Source: Malania oleifera
Taxonomy: Eukaryota; Streptophyta; Magnoliopsida; Santalales; Ximeniaceae
DNA length: 64,000 bases
Assembly (NCBI RefSeq): GCF_029873635.1
Contig: NC_080425.1
Span: 47,643,678-47,707,677, forward strand
Direction of reading: 5' to 3'
Program-made: the position numbers and the translations under genes
Part shown: piece after piece, positions 33,841-45,400 of the stretch
How positions within the stretch are numbered: the first letter of the stretch is position 1
Layout of the letters: every line of letters starts with the position of its first letter
Notes under the pieces: model-generated
Databases searched by the model: none
What the model saw: the letters and a program-made list of their open reading frames with translations, nothing else
What the model was told of the DNA's origin: nothing

Positions 33841-34941
33841 ATCGTGGATCCTCGAGAGTGATAGAGGAAGTGCAATTCAGTAGGCTACCGGAGCCACCCG
33901 TTCTAGGATCTTAAATGGTCTGACATACCTCGAGCTCAGCTTGCCCTTTTTCTCAAATCTCATCACTCCTTTCATCAGAGCAATGCACAGAAATACCTTA
34001 CCCCCCACCTCGAATTCCAGCTCACGGAAGCAAACATCCGTGTAACTCTTCTGCCGACTCTAAGCCGATTTAATCCTATCTCAGATCAAACCCACCTTCT
34101 CAGACATCTGCTACACGAGTTCAAGTCCTAACACCTAACGTTTGCGAACCTCATCCTAAAACAAGGGAGATCGACACCTTCGACCATACAAAGCCTCGAA
34201 CGGTGCCATCCCGAAACTAGCCTGGAAGTTGTTGTTATATGCAAACTCCACTAGTGGCAGTAACTGTATCCAACTACCACCGAAGTCTAATACATAAACC
34301 GGCAACATATCCTCCAAGATCTGTATCGTCCTCTTTGACTATCCATCAATCTGGGGGTGGAATGTTGTACTGAAAGTAAGCTTCATCCCCAGGGCTTCCT
34401 GCAAGATCTTCCTGAATTGAGAAGTATATCTCGGATCCCGATATGAAACAATGGACACAGGCACTTCGTGCAGTCTAACTATCTCCTGCACGTACAGGTC
34501 CGCTAGCCTCCTTAAAGGATAGCCAACCTTCATAGGTACAAAGTGAGCAGATTTCGTCAACCTGTCCACGATTACCCATATAGCATTCTACCTGAGAAGT
34601 GTTGGCAGAAAACTAGTAACAAAGTCCTTGGGAATATGCTCCCATTTCCATACCAGAATAGGCAAAGGCTGCAATGGCCCTGCTGGCCTCTGATGTTCAG
34701 CTTTCACCTGCTGACACGTCAGACACTGCTCCATGAATTGAGCAATCTATCTCTTCATATTAGACCACCATAAGGTCTCATGAAAATCTCGATACATTTT
34801 CGTACTACCAGGATGTACCGTATACAAAGAATGATGCGCTTCCTTAAGAATCGTCCTCCTGATCCCATTGTCGTTTGGAACACACAGCCTGGTTCCAAAC
34901 GAAAACACACCTCCCTTAGAGATGTTAAAATCCGCAGCCAA
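33841..34941 (-). pseudogene. Tekay integrase
   Basis: HHCC zinc-binding part near 34830-34690 (HHSLYTVHPGSTKMYRDF, then C-X2-C of CLTCQQVKAE). Core near 34569-34339 ([48 protein letters not shown]). The normal S-D-R-D-P is S-Y-R-D-P, so the second catalytic aspartate is lost. Stops occur between the open pieces, including one where an active copy has Gln after QIDG. Confidence 0.85.
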
Positions 34942-34944
34942 CCC

Positions 34945-35775
34945 CTACTGCACTTTCTCCACGGTCTGTACCAACTCCACATCATTAGCCTGCACGGCTT
35001 TAATACGCTCAAACAAAGTTGGTTGGATCACCAAACTAGCAATAAACGCCTGATGATCACCAGACACCAACTCAATGATGAGGCTCTCAAGATCCCATAT
35101 AATATGATGCCGAGCTACAACTACAGATACTATCGCATGCTCTGACTTCTGACTCAATGCATCGACTACCACGTTAGCTTTTCCCAAGTGATAACTGATC
35201 GTGCAATCGTAGTCCTTAATTAACTCTAGCCACCATCTCTGCCTCATATTCAACTCCATCTATGTGAAAAAGTATTTGATACTTTTGTGGTCAGTGAAAA
35301 TCTCGCACTGAACACCGTACAGGTAGTGTCGCTAGATTTTCAATGCATAAACAATGGCAGCCAACTCCAGATCATGCGTAGGGTAATTCTTATCGTACTC
35401 CTTAAGTTTCCTAGAAGCATAAGCTACTACCTTACCCTATTGCATAAGCACACATCCCAAGCCTTTCAAAGATGCATCGCTATAGATCACGAAGCCATCA
35501 TTCCTCGAAGGAATGGTCATGACCGGAGCAGTAACCAGCCGTTGTTTCAACTTCTGGAAGCACTGCTCACAATCCTCGATCCAATCAAACTTCATACCCT
35601 TCCTGGTCAAATGTGTCAGAGGCCCAGATAACCTAGAAAAACCCTCCACGAACCGACAATAATAGCCCGCCAGTCCTAGGAAACTCCGAACGTCCTGCAC
35701 ACTCTTCGGTCTTGCCCAGTCGACTACAGCCTTAATCTTGCTAGGATCAACTGAGATATCACCCCTAGACACCAC
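34945..35775 (-). pseudogene. Tekay RT thumb, tether and RNase H
   Basis: 35775-35437 reads [38 protein letters not shown], then RNase H start [18 protein letters not shown] (catalytic D in YSDAS). After a stop the chain continues to [32 protein letters not shown] (35255-35150). Recognisable throughout, open only in pieces. Confidence 0.85.
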
Positions 35776-36555
35776 GTGGCCTAAGAATGCGACCTAATTC
35801 AACCAGAACTCACACTTCTTCAGCTTGGCATACAACTTCATTTCTCATAGAACCTCTAATACCAACCTCAAATGATTCTCTTGCTCTTCTGAACTCTTCG
35901 AATACACCAGAATGTCGTCAATGAACACTACTACGAATTAGTCTTGGTACTCATGAAAAACCCTGTTCATGAGATCCATGAACACCGCCGAAGCATTGGT
36001 CAACCCAAACGGCATAATCAAGAACTCATAGTGGCCATATCTGGTTTAGAAAGCATTCTTCGCCACATCATCAGATCGAACCCTCACCTGATGATACCCT
36101 GACAGTAGATTGATCTTCGAAAATACTTGCGTACCCCTCAGCTGGTCAAAAAGATCATCAATACGAGGCAAAGGGTAATGGTTCTTCACCGTCACCTTGT
36201 TGATCTCACGGTATTCAATGCACATGCGCATCGACCTGTCCTTCTTCTTCATGAACAAAAATGGAGCTCCCTAGGGTGATACACTAGGCCATATAAAATC
36301 CTGGTCCAGTAATTCCTGCAACTGCTCCTTCAGCTCTCGAAGTTCTGCTAGAGCCATTCAGTACAGAGCTTTAGAGATCTGTGCCTTGCCAGGCAACAAC
36401 TCTATAAAAAACTTCATCTTACAATCTGGAGGTAAACTGGGTAAGTCTTTTGGAAACACATCTGGAAACTCATTGACCACCCGAATATCCTCGAGTCTTA
36501 ACTTATCCTGTGGCGGTTCCTTCACACAAGCAAGGTACCCCTGACATCCGTCCAA
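35776..36555 (-). pseudogene. Tekay reverse transcriptase
   Basis: 36555-36358 holds the pre-RT linker (VVNEFPDVFPKDLPSLPPD). 36258-36046 holds [40 protein letters not shown] and [12 protein letters not shown]. The catalytic [11 protein letters not shown] is encoded at 35925-35893. Stops lie between these pieces (for example just upstream of FVVVFIDD). Confidence 0.9.
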
Positions 36556-36630
36556 GAATAATCTTCTCGCCTATAGTGCCGATAGAATTTATGGTGTCAA
36601 ACGCACACACGATCCCACAAACTCATACTC

Positions 36631-37062
36631 CTATTTCCTAGGAGGTCTGAACACCACTACCTTCCTATGACAGTTAATCACCACATAGCTAGAGAACAAC
36701 CAACCCATCCCTAGCATGACATCGAAACCCGACATATCGTATACTACAAGATTCGTCGGTAGTAGTCTCTCTTGAATTACAACTAGACAGTCTCCTAACA
36801 TCTTACTACAGATCATTACACTCCCAATCGAGGTAACCATAGACAAACATCCATTCATCACTTAGGTTTCAACCCCACATAAACTCACAAATCTAGCAGA
36901 TATAAAGGAATGAGTTGCTCCTGAATCAAATAAAACAATAGTTGCATTCGAAAGCAATAACATGGTACCTATCACCACATTCCCAGCGTGTTCTGCATCT
37001 GCTGGAGTAAGGGAGTATACTCTTGCCGGAGCCGTGTGTGCCTGGTAGTTCCCCCGAGGCAT
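36631..37062 (-). pseudogene. Tekay aspartic protease
   Basis: Reads LFDSGATHSFISARFVSLCG with an intact D-S-G-A active site (about 36935), then after a stop the C-terminal part VVYDMSGFDVMLGMGWL and CHRKVVVFRPP. The usual GMDWL is GMGWL. Confidence 0.85.
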
Positions 37063-38047
37063 TTGATCACTCCTATGGTTCTGGCTCTGTGCAAGTGTAA
37101 CCCTCCTCTGTTCCTGACAACTCTTCGATATGTGGCCCAGCTTGCCATAGTTGTAGCAGCTACCCCAGAACGGTTGACATTCACCATTGTGCCATTTACA
37201 GCACTTTGGCGCATGATGTGGAGGATGGATCCCCCTAAAAACTCAGCCGCTCGGTGTTCTGCCGATAACCTGAGTTGTAGTTCTTATTCTTCTTCCACTG
37301 ACCCTATCGAGGACCAGTCTGAGACCCAAAAGATACCGGTTTCTTCCCTTGTTCATGTACCACCTCAACTTCTCGAAGGTCAGTCTCAACTATGGTGGCT
37401 TTGACCACCCAAACGGAGAAATCACGGATCTGCAGCATTCCCACAAGCTGGCGGATGTCTTTCCTCAGACCCTTCTCAAACATTCGAGCCTTCTCATACT
37501 CATTTGGAACCATGTATGGCGCAAAGCGAGATAGCTTGATGAATTCGGCGACATACCTTTACATCGACAAAGTTCCTTGCGTCAGGCCCAAAAACTCATC
37601 TGCCTTTGCATCCCAAGTGGAGACCGGGAAGTATCTCTCAAAAAATACCTCCTTGAAGCGGCCCCACGACATACCTGATGGACCAGCTCTTTACTTCTCA
37701 AGCTGACTTGTTGCCTTCCACCAACGCCCAGCTTCTCCAGACAACTGGAAAGTAGCGTAAAGGACCTTCTGCCCATCAGTGTAGTGGAGGACATTTAGAA
37801 TCCTCTCAGTCTTCTCAACCCAGTCCTCCGCTATAATTGGATCAAGTCCTCCCGTAATCGTCGGAGGGTGCATACGAGTGAACCTCTAGATGGTACACCC
37901 CGCAGCAGTAGGAGAGCGTTTGCGTCTCCTAACATTCCGTCCAATCTCACGCATAACCTGCCTCATCAAACCCCGAGGCACAGAATGAGACTCATCACTC
38001 GCAGTTCCCTTGGAACTGCTTTCTGAGTTGTTATCCTTAGGTTCCAT
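37063..38047 (-). pseudogene. Tekay gag
   Basis: Start ATG at 38047-38045 (MEPKDNNSESSSKGTASDE), about 310 bp after the PBS. The capsid is recognisable in [45 protein letters not shown] and EYEKARMFEKGLRKDIRQLV. The knuckle at 37158-37117 reads CYNYGKLGHISKSC: the second Cys of CCHC is Tyr. Several frame changes. Confidence 0.85.
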
Positions 38048-38177
38048 TCTGTGAAAAGAATAGGAATTGGTTAGAATTCTCATACTGTACATAGTTTACA
38101 CAATTAAGAACGCTAATTATGTCAACTACTACTCTCACGGGTCTAGGTCTGTCCTATCACACCAACACGAATTCATC

Positions 38178-38216
38178 AATGGTTTTTCGTGATCTTTCTA
38201 AAATCGTCATTCTAGG
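38178..38216 (-). other. Conserved leader motif between PBS and gag
   Basis: The minus strand begins CCTAGAATGACGATTTTAG and ends GAAAAACCATT, with about 10 extra bases in the middle compared with the other Tekay copies. About 150 bp after the PBS. Confidence 0.6.
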
Positions 38217-38357
38217 AAGAAAACAGAACACTGCCAACGAGTCCCTGTCTAGCAACACAACAACCCTCGACCTACTCTAGCCATTTCCTACATCCTATAC
38301 TTTGGTATGTATATGTAAATAAACCTAACCAAGTCCACATGACCTAACAACCTAGTT

Positions 38358-38370
38358 CACTTTGATACCA
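38358..38370 (-). other. Primer-binding site of the AGGAC Tekay element
   Basis: The minus strand reads TGGTATCAAAGTG, a one-base variant of the initiator Met tRNA site, 3 bp from the LTR. Confidence 0.9.
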
Positions 38371-38373
38371 AGT

Positions 38374-40031
38374 TGTCACACCCCGAACCCGCAGATGGGT
38401 TCCAGGTGTGAATTTGGCAACCTAACATGTCTTTGTATCAATTTAAACATACATGATACAACACATTAAGAGGGTCCGACCCCGTGGGGTAAACAGATGC
38501 CCTATATACGTATACATAAACATTCATACTCATCAAAATACGCAGTGGAATACAGTCTTTCTATACATAAATAGTACCATACCAAAGTCTATACCATACC
38601 AAGATATACATTCCCATAGATACAATACATACACCTGGTGTCTACAAAATCCAACCTGTTAACCCAGTTAAAAAACTCATACCTATCAAGTACTAACGGT
38701 AGCTAAATGACACCCCTCGCTTTCGAATGCTAGGATGCTAGTTTCGGCTACCAGAGGACCTAAAAACATTTGTATATACATTCGGGATGAGGCACCTCTC
38801 AGTAAGGAAGAAAACATGTTATATCAGTGTGTGGCATACCAGTGTTATTTTACAGACATCATAACACTATACAATACGATACAATTTGAAACATTTCCAT
38901 ATAGTTTCATACAGTTCCAGTATTTTCACAAAACCATTCCAGTACATACGATGCCCAAAACATAGGGTCAATGTCGCCACACTAGTACGCAACTACAGTG
39001 TGGAAACTGAAGTCTCACAGTGATTACATTGCTCCATGCGCAACTATGCTGCGACGACCAAAGCCCTGTAGTGATTACATTACTCCCTGCGCAACTACGC
39101 TGCGACGACCAAAGCCTCACAGCGATTACATTGCTCAATATGGTGTAGAACACACCCATCGGTGACCAACAGGAACATACTGGTGAAATTTCACACCCTG
39201 GATATAGAGCCGACCACTTTCACCCACAGTAATTAACCAGTACATGGCGCAGCATATGGTAATTAGCCACCACATAGTTGTTTCGGCGTACGGTAACTAG
39301 CCGCCCCTAACCGATTTCACAAAACCTAGAATCATTTTGGAGCTCACGTTCCTATACATTTTAGTGTATAGTAATTAGCCGCCCCTAGTTGTTTTACAAA
39401 ATACTTGGAACAATTACATATAGCCATACATTCCACACGTATTTGGTTTATGGTAAATCATATCATTTTTTTCAATTCAAGTATACAATTTATGCAAATA
39501 TGGAATATGATCATCTAAATAATAGAATTTAAACATAACCAACCATTTTATGAACAAAGCAGAGATGATACCCGAAATCCCTAATTTTCTCAAAAAATTG
39601 TAACCTAAAAATCCCGTATTTTACTCAATAGATTTCCCTAAACACGTAGCCAAAACATACATACGATCGTAGCCTACAAGCTAACCAATCCTGATTTCAA
39701 AAATAAACTGATATAAACAGAATCCCCTTACCTTAACCCGAAATCCAACTACAAAATCTATAGTCTTCAAAACCACGAACCGAGACTCCAAAACCTATAA
39801 AACATAGTACAATACTTCCTTACAATCTCTACTACTACTCGTATTCTAAAACAGAAACAAAAATTGAGCCTTACCTCGATTTTGAACTGAAACCTGAAAA
39901 CGCTCAAAACGGGATTCCGAACCACTATCCTCGAAGAGAACTCAGCCGTGATCTACGCGGCTACATCGAATTAAAGAATCAGGCGATGAATGATGAAGAA
40001 ATTAAAGAGGGAGAGAGAAACCTCTGAATTC

Positions 40032-40068
<37 letters not shown>

Positions 40069-40367
40069 GATTTCTTAACAATTAAGCAACCAAGAGATAT
40101 TTTTATAACCCCTTGACTCGGCCCTCCTCGTCGATGAGATGACGTCCTCATCGATGAGGTCTGAAGAACATTCATCAACGAGGCCGATATTTCTAAATTC
40201 CCGAACCTCGCGGCTTCTCCTCATTGACGAGGCTCTGAATTTCATCGACAAGGGATAGAAGGGCCTTCTTCGACGAAATGCCGGCTTCGTCAATGAAGCT
40301 TGCTCTAGGACCCCTTTTTCCTTCTTTTATTTATTAAAATCCAAATCTCACGGGTTGGGTTCTTACA
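38374..40367 (-). mobile_element. 5' LTR of the AGGAC Tekay element
   Basis: Same structure as the left copy: 51-bp repeats (38988-39140), GA tract (40030-40070), TATA box at 40101-40107, and palindromes CCTCGTCGATGAG (40126) and the perfect CCTCATCGATGAGG (40146-40159). Confidence 0.95.
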
Positions 40368-40372
40368 AGGAC

Positions 40373-41310
40373 TTCCTATGTAATTAAGAATTCCTAATCC
40401 AATCCGAATTCATCCTTAATTACGTTAATTATAATTCATACCACTAAAAAATTATAATTGCACTCCCTATCATATTCAAAATTAAATTTCGAGCTCCTAT
40501 TATTAAATGTTTATTTATCTCCCCATGTAAAGATTACAGGTACCCATCTATCAAATTAAATTACTGACAATTTAATTAATTGACATATTAATTCCCTAAG
40601 ACCTTCCACTTAACTTATTTGATGTGCCGAATTCAAAATCCACCTACAAGGTTTGACACAATCAAAACTTATAAGCTTCCTTAAGGGGTTTCATCAATCC
40701 CGATACCAGGATGTGGATCCCATTAATAATTAATGTTCACCATACACATAATGTCATTACTCAACTCACTGAGTATTTTGACCCATAAATAATTTCACTT
40801 TTCTATGAATCAAAGTAATAAACACTGTATGCACGTGTCCAATAATCATATTAGGATTAAGAGCATAAGCACTCATAATAACCATGAGGTATTAATTGTT
40901 TTATATAGTCAGTATAAAAATAGTTAGCCCAAGATGGTCCTGTTCAATACACATAAAGTGTACTAGCACAAGGAGTTGGAACTGTACCATTCCCAATAGT
41001 CAAGACATACCTATTAAAACCTTGTGTTGCAGTTCTACCAATGGTGTGTTCAATTTCATTTAATACTGTGAACAATAAACTGATATTGTATAAGAATTGA
41101 TGATCTAATCTTCTTTGTATAAGATGTACTCTACACACTCGATCACCTACTATATAGAATAAAAGACACACATGCACAATCATTAAATAAATAATGTCAG
41201 GAAAACATTGCTCACAAATATTCTTATTAAATGGAATAACTGAAGTTTAATAAATACTAAAATAGATTACATAAAGCATGTAACATGTCTTTTAGTATAA
41301 ATCCCTAACA
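40373..41310 (-). mobile_element. 3' LTR of host copia, part 2
   Basis: Continues the LTR after the Tekay insertion and ends AATCCCTAACA at 41310 (minus-strand start TGTTAGGG). It aligns with 61775-62577. It contains a minus-strand open frame (40944-41183) also open in the other LTR (see findings). Confidence 0.9.
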
Positions 41311-41311
41311 A

Positions 41312-41321
41312 TCTCCCACTT
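41312..41321 (-). other. Polypurine tract of host copia
   Basis: The minus strand reads AAGTGGGAGA, 1 bp before the 3' LTR, the usual copia sequence. Confidence 0.85.
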
Positions 41322-41461
41322 ACACTCAAAGTCATGCTACCATACATCTCACTCCCATTCCCTTCACATGACTATAAAAAGTCATTGCTGGTCAGCTATT
41401 TGTAAATGGGTCTTGCCAGGTTGCTTGCCGATGCAATCTTGGTCACCTTCACAACACCTAT

Positions 41462-41910
41462 CTACACTATATCTCTTATCAGGTGATACTTACGCTCAAT
41501 GTGTTTTGCCCTCTTATGGATCCTAGGTTCCTTTGAGTTAGCAATCGTCTCTCTATTATCATAGTAAAGTGTTGTAATAGGTGATTGTACCAAAGGCACC
41601 ACTCCTAGATCCGATAGAAAGTTCTTGATCCAAACGACCTCCTTGGCTCCCTCAGAGGCTGCCATATATTCAGCCTTCATAGTGGAATCAACAACACATG
41701 ATTGCTTGATACTTCTCCAACCAATGGCTCCACCTCCTAGGGTAAACACATTTCCCGAGGTTGATTTTTTGGAATCCTTATTTGACTGAAAATATGAGTT
41801 TGTGTACCCAATGGACACTAGACTATCTGCTTGATAAACCAACATATAATCCCTAGTCTTTTCAGGTACTTGATTATATGTTTTACCGTAATTCAATGTT
41901 CCTGCCCTGG
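41462..41910 (-). pseudogene. Ty1/copia RNase H
   Basis: Reads RDYMLVYQADSLVSIGYTNS, SGNVFTLGGGAIGWRSIKQ, STMKAEYMAASEGAKEVVWI and LYYDNRETIANSKEPRIHKRAKHIERKYHLIRDIV: the copia RNase H from just after the RT junction to its end. A frameshift lies near 41880. The upstream neighbour in the protein continues at 49848, on the other side of the GTTAG Tekay element. Confidence 0.9.
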
Positions 41911-41915
41911 GTTAG

Positions 41916-43951
41916 TGTAGGAACCCAAACCCATAAAATAAAAGAAAATATGTATAAAAGGGAGAAATAAGAAAAAATAAAGGAAAATAAAAGAAAAGGA
42001 ATGAGTTGGGTTTGGCAGGGCCAAAACCATTGACGGTTTCAGAAAGTATGAGAAAAAACGTTGCTGTTTTTGGGTCAACTGGGCGAGTCAACCATAAAAT
42101 CATAGATGGTTTTGTGGATATGGGGAAAATCGTCGACGGTTTTCTCATGGGCTACCCATCTATAAATAGAAGTGAGCTCATTTTTATTTTATTTTTTGGA
42201 AATTTCAAATTTCTCTCTTTTTGGGCTCTGCTAGGGTTTTGGGATTTCTTCGTTAAAAGGATCCTACGAGTTCTCTCTTACTCCCGGATCACTCTCTCTC
42301 TTACTGACTTGTAGATCTTGAGTTTCTACCTGTTCGAAAAGCTAGGGTTTCAATTTTTTCTCCATTTCAGTTTCTTTTTCAGAAACAGGTAAGGGGATTA
42401 ACTTAAGTAAGCTTTTTAACGAGTTTGAACCAATGGAAATGTATTTTGGGTATGTATATTTATGTTTTCAATTGTTATTTCGAAAACCGACCGTTTAAAA
42501 TGGGCTTTTTCAAACCTAGGATATACAATATGATATTTTGAGTAAAAATGAATGGTAAGAAGCTTGGTTTTATCTTCTAAACCGAATACACTATGTTTTC
42601 TTGGTTGCCTAGGAGCTAGGTTTCAATTATTGAAATTTTGTGTGGCAGGTGAATGATATGTAAGTAGTATTTTATAACCAAATTTGGGAATGTTTGTGAA
42701 ATACTGGAACTATTGGTGAAAGCACAGGGATTTGATATAACAGCCGCGAGGGCTAGGATTTGATATTATTGTATAACCAAGTTTGTAAATGTTTGTGAAA
42801 TACTGGAACTGTTTGTGAAAACATAGGGATCTGTATATGATGGCCGTGAGGGTCGGGATTATGTTTAGCGGCTGTGAGTCGAGTTTCATATGATGGCCAT
42901 GAGGGCCTAGATTATGCTTAGCGGCTGTGAGCCTAGATGTATATAATGGTCGAGGGCCGATTTTTATAATATAATAGATTTTATATGAAACGAGGTTGAA
43001 ATACAGTTTTTATTACTTAAATTGCATGATATGCCCTAGGAGCTCCGAGGATCAGTTATGTTATGAGCACGGTACCATTGCTAGAGACTTAGTATTTGGC
43101 CATGTGCGCCCACACTGTTCTAGTTAGAAGTGTAGGATGGTCTCAGCCGATTAGCCTCGGTAGAGGGTGTACCTTCCTTGGAAGTCCGAACCAAGAAGTA
43201 GTAAGGTAATTAGACCCGCAAGCAAGTTGTGGATGCCTGCTTAGTTAGAGTTAGATGCAGATTTATGTTTTGACTTAGTCTGGGTTGATCCCCAAGGGCT
43301 AAGTCCAGCCTTCGGGCTGCACAACCTATACCATGGGGCAAGTAAATGGTGTTTAGTCCCAGGGAATGTCTTTTATGCATATCTGTAGATTTATGTAAGT
43401 GATGTTACTGATTTACTGAATGTTTTATGCTATGGTAACGAGATGAGTATTTTTCAACCATTTAAAGTGAGTACAATGTAAAATAGTTATTTTCGGTTAA
43501 ATAAAGGATGGATGTTTTTAGTAAACACTAAATGCATACTGACCACACACTGGTGTTAACTTAATCTTCCTTACTGAGTAGTGTCTTACCCCAATATACA
43601 AATTATCTTGTCAGGACCATCTCGAGGTCAAGTTTAGCGAATTCCGAGTTGGGTTGATAGCCAGTTAGTTTTTGTGAGTGTCACTAAGAACTTTTTTGTA
43701 TCTAAGTTGGGTTTGAAGCCCTGAGTATGTATTATGGTTGTATGGACTACATTAGTTTTGATATTGTATTATGGTTTGTATTATGAGCATCGGAAGACTC
43801 TGATGTATATTAGTAATACAGAACTTTGGTAATGGATTATGGGGACTATTTTGTTTATTTTCATTGCATTTATGTTATTGATTATTGTATCAGGTACAAA
43901 TACATCACTAAAGTAGCACCCCGGGTCCACGTGGCGAGTCAGGGCGTTACA
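41916..43951 (+). mobile_element. 5' LTR of the GTTAG Tekay element
   Basis: Palindromic motifs AAACC(A)TTGACGGTTTC (42024), AAAATCATAGATGGTTTT (42096) and AAAATCGTCGACGGTTTT (42126-42143) precede TATAAATA at 42161. A roughly 53-bp repeat (42841, 42894, 42948) around TGGCC(G/A)TGAGGG(T/C)C lies downstream. Confidence 0.95.
42161..42168 (+). promoter_or_regulatory. Putative TATA box of the GTTAG Tekay 5' LTR
   Basis: CATCTATAAATAGAAG, 245 bp into the LTR and 18 bp after the last palindrome. The 3' LTR has the same arrangement at 48060-48067. Confidence 0.7.
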
Positions 43952-43953
43952 GG

Positions 43954-43965
43954 TGGTATTAGAGC
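43954..43965 (+). other. Primer-binding site, one-base variant
   Basis: TGGTATTAGAGC, differing from the initiator Met tRNA site by one C-to-T change, 2 bp after the LTR. Confidence 0.9.
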
Positions 43966-44359
43966 CTAAATTTGCTAGGTTCTGCAGACTTGGATGATTA
44001 AAGATTAGCAGAGTATAGGTTGAGATAAGTTAAGGATAGGAATGGGTAGAATAGGCGAGTCTTGGTCAAGAAGCTTAGGGGTGGAATCCTTTGATGGTTT
44101 TCTGTGCTTTTCCTAGAATGACGATTTCAGGAAAACCATGGAAAATTCATTTATGGTTTCGCTTCTGGGTTGAGAGACTAGAACTTGGAAATGTAAGTGG
44201 GAACGTCAGGTCAGTTGAGTAGGTGTGTAGTGTCAATTTTATGAATAGAAGCTGGGACCTTGACGACTTTGTAGCAGGATGGTGTAAATGGCCTCTTTAA
44301 CTAAAAACTTATATGTTTGTTATTAGTCAATCCATATTTGCACTATCACGTCGACAAAG
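43966..44359 (+). other. Leader of the GTTAG Tekay element, gag deleted
   Basis: About 400 bp in place of the usual leader plus 1.1-1.4 kb of gag. The conserved leader motif CCTAGAATGACGATTTCAGG...AACCATGG lies at 44112-44141. No zinc knuckle or capsid motif remains. Confidence 0.75.
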
Positions 44360-44551
44360 TTGGTTGTTCTATACAGTAAGGTGGTTAGAAACTATATTGT
44401 GGAGATTTCGGGGAGGAGGTTGTCTACTAGTCTAATTGTCTTTGATATTCATGGATTCGACATTATTCTGGGGATGGATTGGCTAGCATCCAGTTATACG
44501 AGTATAGACTACCACAAGAAGGAAGTGGTGTTCAGACCTCCAAGGGAGTAG
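44360..44551 (+). pseudogene. C-terminal part of Tekay protease
   Basis: Reads STSLIVFDIHGFDIILGMDWLASSYTSIDYHKKEVVFRPPRE, the end of the retropepsin domain and its junction to pol. The D-S/T-G-A active site upstream is missing. Confidence 0.85.
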
Positions 44552-44656
44552 GAATTTAATTTTGTTGAGTCGTATGTGCACTCTGTGCCACAAATCCTTT
44601 CGGCGATTCAAGAAAGAAGGTTAATTCTAAAGGGTTGCTAAGGGTACCTTACATAT

Positions 44657-45400
44657 GTGAAAGAAGCACCAAAGGAAGGACTAAAGTTGGAGGATATTCC
44701 AATGATAAAGGAGTTCTCATATGTGTTTCCTAAGGATTTATTGGGATTACCTCCAGATCGTGAGGTGGAATTCACCATTGATTTAACTCCAAGGATGGCT
44801 CCAGCTGAATTAAAGGAGTTACAACAGGAACGTCTTGACAAGGGGTTCATCAAACTAAGTGTGTCACCCTAGAGAGCATCGGTATTGTTCATAAAGAAGA
44901 AGGATGGGTTAATGAGGATGTGCATCGACTACAGGGAAATTAATAAGGTGACAATAAAGAACAAGTACCCATTACCTCGTATAGATGATATGTTTGACCA
45001 GCCGAAGGGCACTCAGATTTTTTCAAAGATCGATCTGCGATCCGAGTATCATCAGTTGAAGGTACAATCAGAGGATGTATCGAAAATAACTTTTCGATCC
45101 CGATATGGCCATTATGAATTCCTGGTTATGTCATTCGGTTTGACGAATGCGCCAGCAGCATTTATGGACCTGATGTACAGGGTGTTCCACAAGTACTTAG
45201 ATCAGTTCCTGGTGGCATTCATCGATGACATCCTAGTTTATTCAAAGAGTCCTGTAGAGCGTGAAGCTCATTTGAGGCTAGTACTTCAGGTACGCAACGA
45301 GAAGATGTTATTTGCTAAATTCAAGAAATACGAGTTCTGGCTGCAACAGATTGCATTTCTAGGACAGGTAGTGTCCAGGGAGGGGGTTTCAGTTTTATAG
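44657..45400 (+). pseudogene. Tekay reverse transcriptase
   Basis: 44657-44872: [50 protein letters not shown] stop at 44870 separates this from 44885-45400: [60 protein letters not shown] and the intact active site [12 protein letters not shown] (45218-45250). The finger-palm region is complete; the linker lost a short stretch near 44800. Confidence 0.9.

Larger units (their letters stand above)
31316..40367 (-). mobile_element. Complete Tekay/Del chromovirus, TSD AGGAC
   Basis: Left LTR 31316-33297 (1982 bp), right LTR 38374-40367 (1994 bp), both TGT...TTACA on the plus strand. AGGAC stands at 31311-31315 and 40368-40372. The related copia LTR at about 61755-61790 shows the uninterrupted site. 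Internal order on the minus strand: PBS, gag, protease, RT, RNase H, integrase, chromodomain, polypurine tract. All domains are present but stops and frameshifts make it inactive. In the first ~150 aligned bases of the LTRs I count about 17 differences, nearly all transitions: not a recent insertion. Confidence 0.95.

Noticed and set aside
36972-37214. 80-codon minus-strand frame in the Tekay gag/protease region
   Set aside because: Out-of-frame shadow; the zinc knuckle and protease are read in the neighbouring frame.
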